From: Planctomycetota bacterium
Lineage (GTDB): Bacteria; Planctomycetota; Planctomycetia; Pirellulales; JADFKK01
DNA: 60,921 nucleotides
Reading direction: 5' to 3'
Assembly: GCA_022564995.1 (NCBI GenBank)
Contig: JADFKK010000007.1
Span: forward strand, 1 to 60,921
Under the pieces are notes generated by a model. The model worked only from the letters and a program-made list of their open reading frames with translations, had not been told where the DNA came from and made no database searches. Position 1 is the first letter of the stretch; each line of letters opens with the position of its first letter. Position numbers and translations under genes: made by a program. Shown in pieces: positions 57,670 to 60,921 of this stretch.

Positions 57670-58037
57670 CTTTTCTGCGCCCGTAGGTTATGCTTTAGCA
57701 TAACAACATCCACTCCACGTCGTCGCGGTCGCGGTGTTATGCTGAAGCATAACCTACGCCTTCCGTTTTTCCTCGCCCGTCTCAGCCAGCCAAGCTGCGG
57801 TCCCAGGCATAAATGCCTGGGCTAGCTAAAATCGAGGAGGATGCGCAACAGAAAGCAGCCCATCTGCGTGGAGCAAAACGACGTATCAAGACCAAGTTTT
57901 CAGCAGACCAAGCTTGTACTCCCGCTTGTATTTCCAAGGCTTTCCGGCTGTTTCCGGGGCAGGGACGGAGCGGACCTGGCGATTTGCTTACGGTGGCCGC
58001 CTTCGGTGGCTATTGTACTGGTGGAGGACAACTCGAC
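57670..58037. other. leader region between tRNA-Sec and the HAF-like gene
   Basis: Besides the palindrome at 57683-57757 there is a second small hairpin (GGCATAAATGCC) near 57808-57820. A possible GC hairpin with GCCGCCTTCGGTGGC lies near 57990-58015, just before the GGAGGA ribosome site. An ATG at 57841 touches a GAGGAGG sequence directly and so has no room for initiation; I do not call it. Confidence 0.45.
57683..57757. repeat. nested palindromic element behind tRNA-Sec
   Basis: Arms 57683-57705 and 57735-57757 pair at 22 of 23 positions, and each arm is itself palindromic (GTTATGCTTTAGCATAAC). It can form two small hairpins or one large one 14 nt after the tRNA end. It may terminate or process the tRNA transcript. 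Confidence 0.75.
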
Positions 58038-59453
58038 ATGAGAGACGACACAACATCAGGCGGTATTGTTAGGTGGCTCCGAGACGTTGCGACGGCGTGC
58101 ATCTCGCTGGCAATTATTCTGGCCATCCTCACCGCCGCCCAAGCCCAGGCAGCCGAGTTCCATCCATTGGGATTTGCCTTCAGCGGCACCCCTGTGCCTA
58201 ATCATGTGACTGTCTCGGAAGATGGCTCCGTCGTCGTCGGAACGTCACTTGAATTTAGACTTATTCGGTGGACGAGAGAAACGGGTCCGAAACTCCTAGG
58301 CCCGGAACTCGACCCGCTTAACCCAACCGCACTCGAGGTATTTGATTCGAGCATGTCGGGAGACGCCTCTACGGTCGTTGCTTCGGTCCGTGTGGATCGA
58401 TTTGGTAACAGAGAGGCTGTCAAGATCAGCGATGGTGTTATCGAGATATTGCCTGTCGGCCCAGATGTCAGATCGTACGGGTCAGGACTAATATCACAAG
58501 ACGGTAGCACGGTGGTTGGAAGGAGTTTTCCTACTGATGGCGCTTCGAGAATCGTTCGCTGGACTGATGACGGAATTTTTGAGCTTCCTAGTGGATTGCA
58601 AACCGCCAATGGTCTATCCGCGAGCGGGGACGTAGTCGTAGGTCAAACTCAGAACGGTGGCGCGTTTCGCTGGAGCGAAGAAACAGGCGTTCAAGAGTTA
58701 ATCTGGCTGCCGTCGAGGCCTTACATAACAGCCTTGAATGTATCGAGCGATGGCCGCTGGTCTGTCGGCAGAGCGTTCAGTAACGGCGTTTGGCTGCAAC
58801 GGCAGGCCGTTCGCTGGGACGGCCTCTCAGCACCGGAGCCGTTGTTGCCGACCAATCTCGATTGGGGAACCGCGGCCTTCGACGTAACCGCCGATGGGAG
58901 TCGCATCGGCGGGCGAATCTACCGGAGCAACGACCTTGATGGCCTCACAGCGGGCCTCTGGACCGAGGAAACGGGGCTGATGCTGCCGCTCCAGGAATTG
59001 CTCACGGATGAATACGGGCTCGGCGCAGCACTCGAAGGCTGGCAGTTAACCGGCGTCCACGACATGACCGACGACGGACGTTTTATGGTCGGCACGGCCA
59101 TCAATCCGGCCGGGGAGGAGGAGGCGTTTCTTGTCGACATGGGCGTTACGCTCGCCGCCGATCTGACCGGCAACGGCTTCGTCGACTTCGAAGACCTGAC
59201 CGTCCTGCTGGCCAATTGGAACAAGCAGGTCGGGGCCGATGCGGGCAACCTCGTCAACGCCGACACCACGCCGGTCAACTTCGAGGATCTGACCGTGCTG
59301 CTCGCCGATTGGACCGGACCTGGACCGGCTGGTTCACCGGAAGCGGCTTTGGGCAGCGAAGCCGTGCCGGAGCCGTCGACGTTCGTGCTCCTCGTGATCG
59401 CCACGCCCGGCTTGAGCTTCTACCGGCGACGAAAGAGACGCCGCGTGGCCTAA
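58038..59453 (+). CDS. HAF-repeat-like beta-propeller protein with dockerin-like part and PEP-CTERM tail
   Basis: 471 residues from the ATG at 58038, preceded by GGAGGA. A twin-Arg-free leader with a hydrophobic segment (ATACISLAIILAILTAAQAQA) precedes repeated blades of the pattern VSEDGSVVVGTS, ISQDGSTVVGRS, LSASGDVVVGQT, VSSDGRWSVGRA, which match HAF-type extracellular repeats. Near residue 375 onward a dockerin-like pair appears (DLTGNGFVDFEDLTVLLANW and VNFEDLTVLLADW), then a PEP-CTERM tail (VPEPSTFVLLVIATPGL, then RRRKRRR). Predicted secreted or exosortase-processed. Not a recognised enzyme. Confidence 0.85.
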   Translation: MRDDTTSGGIVRWLRDVATACISLAIILAILTAAQAQAAEFHPLGFAFSGTPVPNHVTVSEDGSVVVGTSLEFRLIRWTRETGPKLLGPELDPLNPTALEVFDSSMSGDASTVVASVRVDRFGNREAVKISDGVIEILPVGPDVRSYGSGLISQDGSTVVGRSFPTDGASRIVRWTDDGIFELPSGLQTANGLSASGDVVVGQTQNGGAFRWSEETGVQELIWLPSRPYITALNVSSDGRWSVGRAFSNGVWLQRQAVRWDGLSAPEPLLPTNLDWGTAAFDVTADGSRIGGRIYRSNDLDGLTAGLWTEETGLMLPLQELLTDEYGLGAALEGWQLTGVHDMTDDGRFMVGTAINPAGEEEAFLVDMGVTLAADLTGNGFVDFEDLTVLLANWNKQVGADAGNLVNADTTPVNFEDLTVLLADWTGPGPAGSPEAALGSEAVPEPSTFVLLVIATPGLSFYRRRKRRRVA

Positions 59454-59894
59454 CGCTCCACCATCCAGCCGGCTTCTCTCGCTACCATGACCCGTTCCAG
59501 GAAGCGAAGGACTTCCGGTTCCGTACACTGGGGGAATCCCACGCTTCGACGATACACCACTATGAGTAGCTATGGCACGGACAACGGGGAAAACGGGCAG
59601 CGGCCCCGGGATGCGGCTGGGGCAAGAGGTGCTCTTCCTCGCGCGTGATGCTTCGCCAGCCTACTTCGTCCAACAGCCACGCACCCACACCCACTTCTTC
59701 CGGCCCCGGTTCCACCGCCAGTAAGCTTTCCGTCGACCCGTGCCGCTTGGCCGGTAGCGGGCCGGCGCCGCCGGGCGTTTGCCCATGCCGAAATGACGAT
59801 CGCCCCTGTTTCGTCAGAATTCAGGAAACTTTTCGGCCCAGCCTGCGATAACCATGGTAAAGACGGACGGTTTTTACCATAGGAGGGCCCGATC
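59454..59894. other. intergenic region with a leader hairpin
   Basis: About 440 bp without a recognised gene. An 8-bp perfect hairpin ATGGTAAA / TTTACCAT (59854-59861 and 59873-59880) ends just at the AGGAGG ribosome site (59881-59886) of the small ORF. Confidence 0.55.
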
Positions 59895-60059
59895 ATGCCG
59901 GATGGAAAGCGAAAACGACGACAGGCGACGCTGGCGAGCAAACGTAAGTGGTACGCACTCTACCGGGCGGTGCGGTTTGGTCGGAGATTCGGGCTGGAGA
60001 CGACCGAAGCGGTGGATCTCCGCCGTACTTGGGTCTTGCGGCAGATTCAAACCGGGTAA
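59895..60059 (+). CDS. small basic protein, 54 residues
   Basis: An ATG at 59895 has AGGAGG about nine bases upstream, the strongest ribosome-binding site of this region. The product is very basic: a KRKRRQ cluster at 5-10, then KRKWYALYRAVRFGRRFG and a C-terminal DLRRTWVLRQIQTG. No family is recognised. The hairpin directly in front of the ribosome site suggests translation control. It could be a nucleic-acid-binding peptide; this is a guess. Confidence 0.55.
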   Translation: MPDGKRKRRQATLASKRKWYALYRAVRFGRRFGLETTEAVDLRRTWVLRQIQTG

Positions 60060-60074
60060 GCATGGTAACTGAAG

Positions 60075-60338
60075 ATGAACCGCATGCCGTCCGTCCATTG
60101 CCCTCATTGCCAGGCCGCGGTTCACGGCGGGGCTGGCCGTCACCGCCAGTCACTGAAATGTACGCAATGTCGGCGGATGTTCAGCCTGTCGGACGCTCGC
60201 GGCGAGAAGTTCCAATCGCTGGGGTGTGACGATCCTGAAGCGTACGTGCCTATTGCGAACATGGGGCGGCGTGGGCTACGATGGGGGCGACGAAGGGCCG
60301 CGTTTGGCGCCCACTTTTTCTCCTCAACAATACGCCCC
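60075..60338 (+). other. zinc-ribbon-like reading frame continuous with the next gene
   Basis: From an ATG at 60075 the frame reads HCPHCQAAVHGG then LKCTQCRRMFSLSD, two CXXC pairs about 19 residues apart, as in a zinc ribbon. No stop occurs before 60339, the likely start of the enolase-superfamily gene, which is in the same frame. Upstream of 60075 there is a TAA. Either a separate zinc-ribbon protein with a lost stop, an N-terminal extension, or a chance open frame. Confidence 0.35.
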
Positions 60339-60921
60339 ATGACCAAGCCGACCGACATTCGCATCACCGAAGTTCGCAGCCGCACCGAGCAGGTTGTTTT
60401 TCGCACGCCGATCAAATTCGGCGGACGCGTGCTCAACGAAGCGATGCTGTTTCACGTTGAGATGGATGTCGAGACTCGAGACGGAAGACGCGGAACGGGC
60501 TTGGGGTCGATGCCGGTGGGCAATGTGTGGGCCTGGCCGAGCGGGCAGGTCAGCACGGCCCAATCGTTGGCGGCCATGAAAGCCCTCGGCGGGCGGCTGG
60601 TCGACGAGGCGTCGCGCTATGGCGAGTGCGGCCATCCGCTCGACATCACGCATGACTTGGCAGCTTCCTATCGTCCGTTCGCCGACGAAATCACCGCCGC
60701 AGCGGGCCTCACCGAATCGATGCCACAGTTGGCCGTGTTGGTGGCGGCCAGTCCGATTGAAGCGGCCATCCACGACGCCTACGGAAAGGCCCTGGGTGAG
60801 AACAGCTACAATCTGCTCGGCGAAGAATTCGTCAACCGCGATCTTGCGGCCTATCTGACGGACGACTTCGCCGGCGAATATCTGGACCGCTATACGTCGC
60901 GCGATCCGAAGCCGACGATGC
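60339..60921 (+). CDS. enolase-superfamily protein (mandelate racemase type), 5' part
   Basis: At least 194 residues; no stop before the window edge. The ATG at 60339 is preferred because the following residues (ITEVRSRTEQVVFRTPIKFG) match the usual N-terminal capping domain. The stretch VAASPIEAAIHDAYGKALG is the typical linker helix into the barrel. The catalytic residues lie beyond the window, so the substrate (epimerase, dehydratase or racemase) cannot be given. Confidence 0.8.
   Translation, partial: MTKPTDIRITEVRSRTEQVVFRTPIKFGGRVLNEAMLFHVEMDVETRDGRRGTGLGSMPVGNVWAWPSGQVSTAQSLAAMKALGGRLVDEASRYGECGHPLDITHDLAASYRPFADEITAAAGLTESMPQLAVLVAASPIEAAIHDAYGKALGENSYNLLGEEFVNRDLAAYLTDDFAGEYLDRYTSRDPKPTM

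Noticed and set aside
57841..58041. 66-residue frame with GAGGAGG in front
   Set aside because: The purine tract touches the ATG, leaving no spacing, and the product has no coding character.

Overview
The window looks like chromosomal DNA of a GC-rich planctomycete, probably of the Pirellulales type. Typical markers are PSCyt1/DUF1549/DUF1553 and DUF1501 proteins, an ECF sigma factor beside a FecR/LamG remnant, PEP-CTERM surface proteins with LamG or dockerin-like parts, a 2163-residue CotH/lamin-tail/dockerin protein, several squalene-cyclase-like alpha-toroid proteins, and a fused cytochrome b/c complex. The assignment rests on gene content only.

Layout. Positions 1-7009 are all on the minus strand: a DUF1549/DUF1553 cytochrome protein and a DUF1501 protein with a DUF433/DUF5615 toxin-antitoxin-like pair between them, then a clan AA aspartic protease with a small partner, then a second PSCyt1/DUF1549 gene cut by the window edge. 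Positions 7508-9901 hold a LamG/PEP-CTERM protein divergent from an ECF sigma factor whose companion FecR/LamG gene is reduced to two out-of-frame ends. At 10208-11491 is a GGDEF protein with a destroyed active site. Positions 11805-17255 (minus) are a tight four-gene unit: an NPCBM protein, one HtrA-like protease with an intact triad, and two HtrA-like proteins that have lost all three catalytic residues. Positions 17423-34726 (minus) are a long MoxR - DUF58 - BatA/VWA - PQQ/HEAT - VWA/amidotransferase-like - DUF4175-like - coiled-coil series, preceded by an alpha-toroid protein.

Positions 35491-37988 carry two tandem secreted proteins with a LecA-like C-terminal domain. Positions 38141-41944 hold three more alpha-toroid proteins, two of them tandem duplicates that share a leader. 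The giant surface protein fills 42293-48784. Then come an ABC-2 permease, acylphosphatase, a mitochondrial/spd-type EF-G, an NrnA-like DHH phosphodiesterase, a Rieske protein and a cytochrome b fused to two c-type haem sites. A selenocysteine tRNA lies at 57573-57669, followed by a HAF-like/PEP-CTERM protein, a small basic ORF, a zinc-ribbon-like frame and the start of an enolase-superfamily gene that leaves the window.

Most intergenic regions carry interspersed palindromes. Several families recur inside the window: a 25-nt element in three copies, a roughly 150-bp palindrome plus a half copy, a 29-nt repeat in two copies, and a G-rich minisatellite element in two opposite copies. No CRISPR array, transposase, rRNA or ordinary tRNA was recognised. 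Calls come from reading translated sequence and known family motifs; no database search was run.
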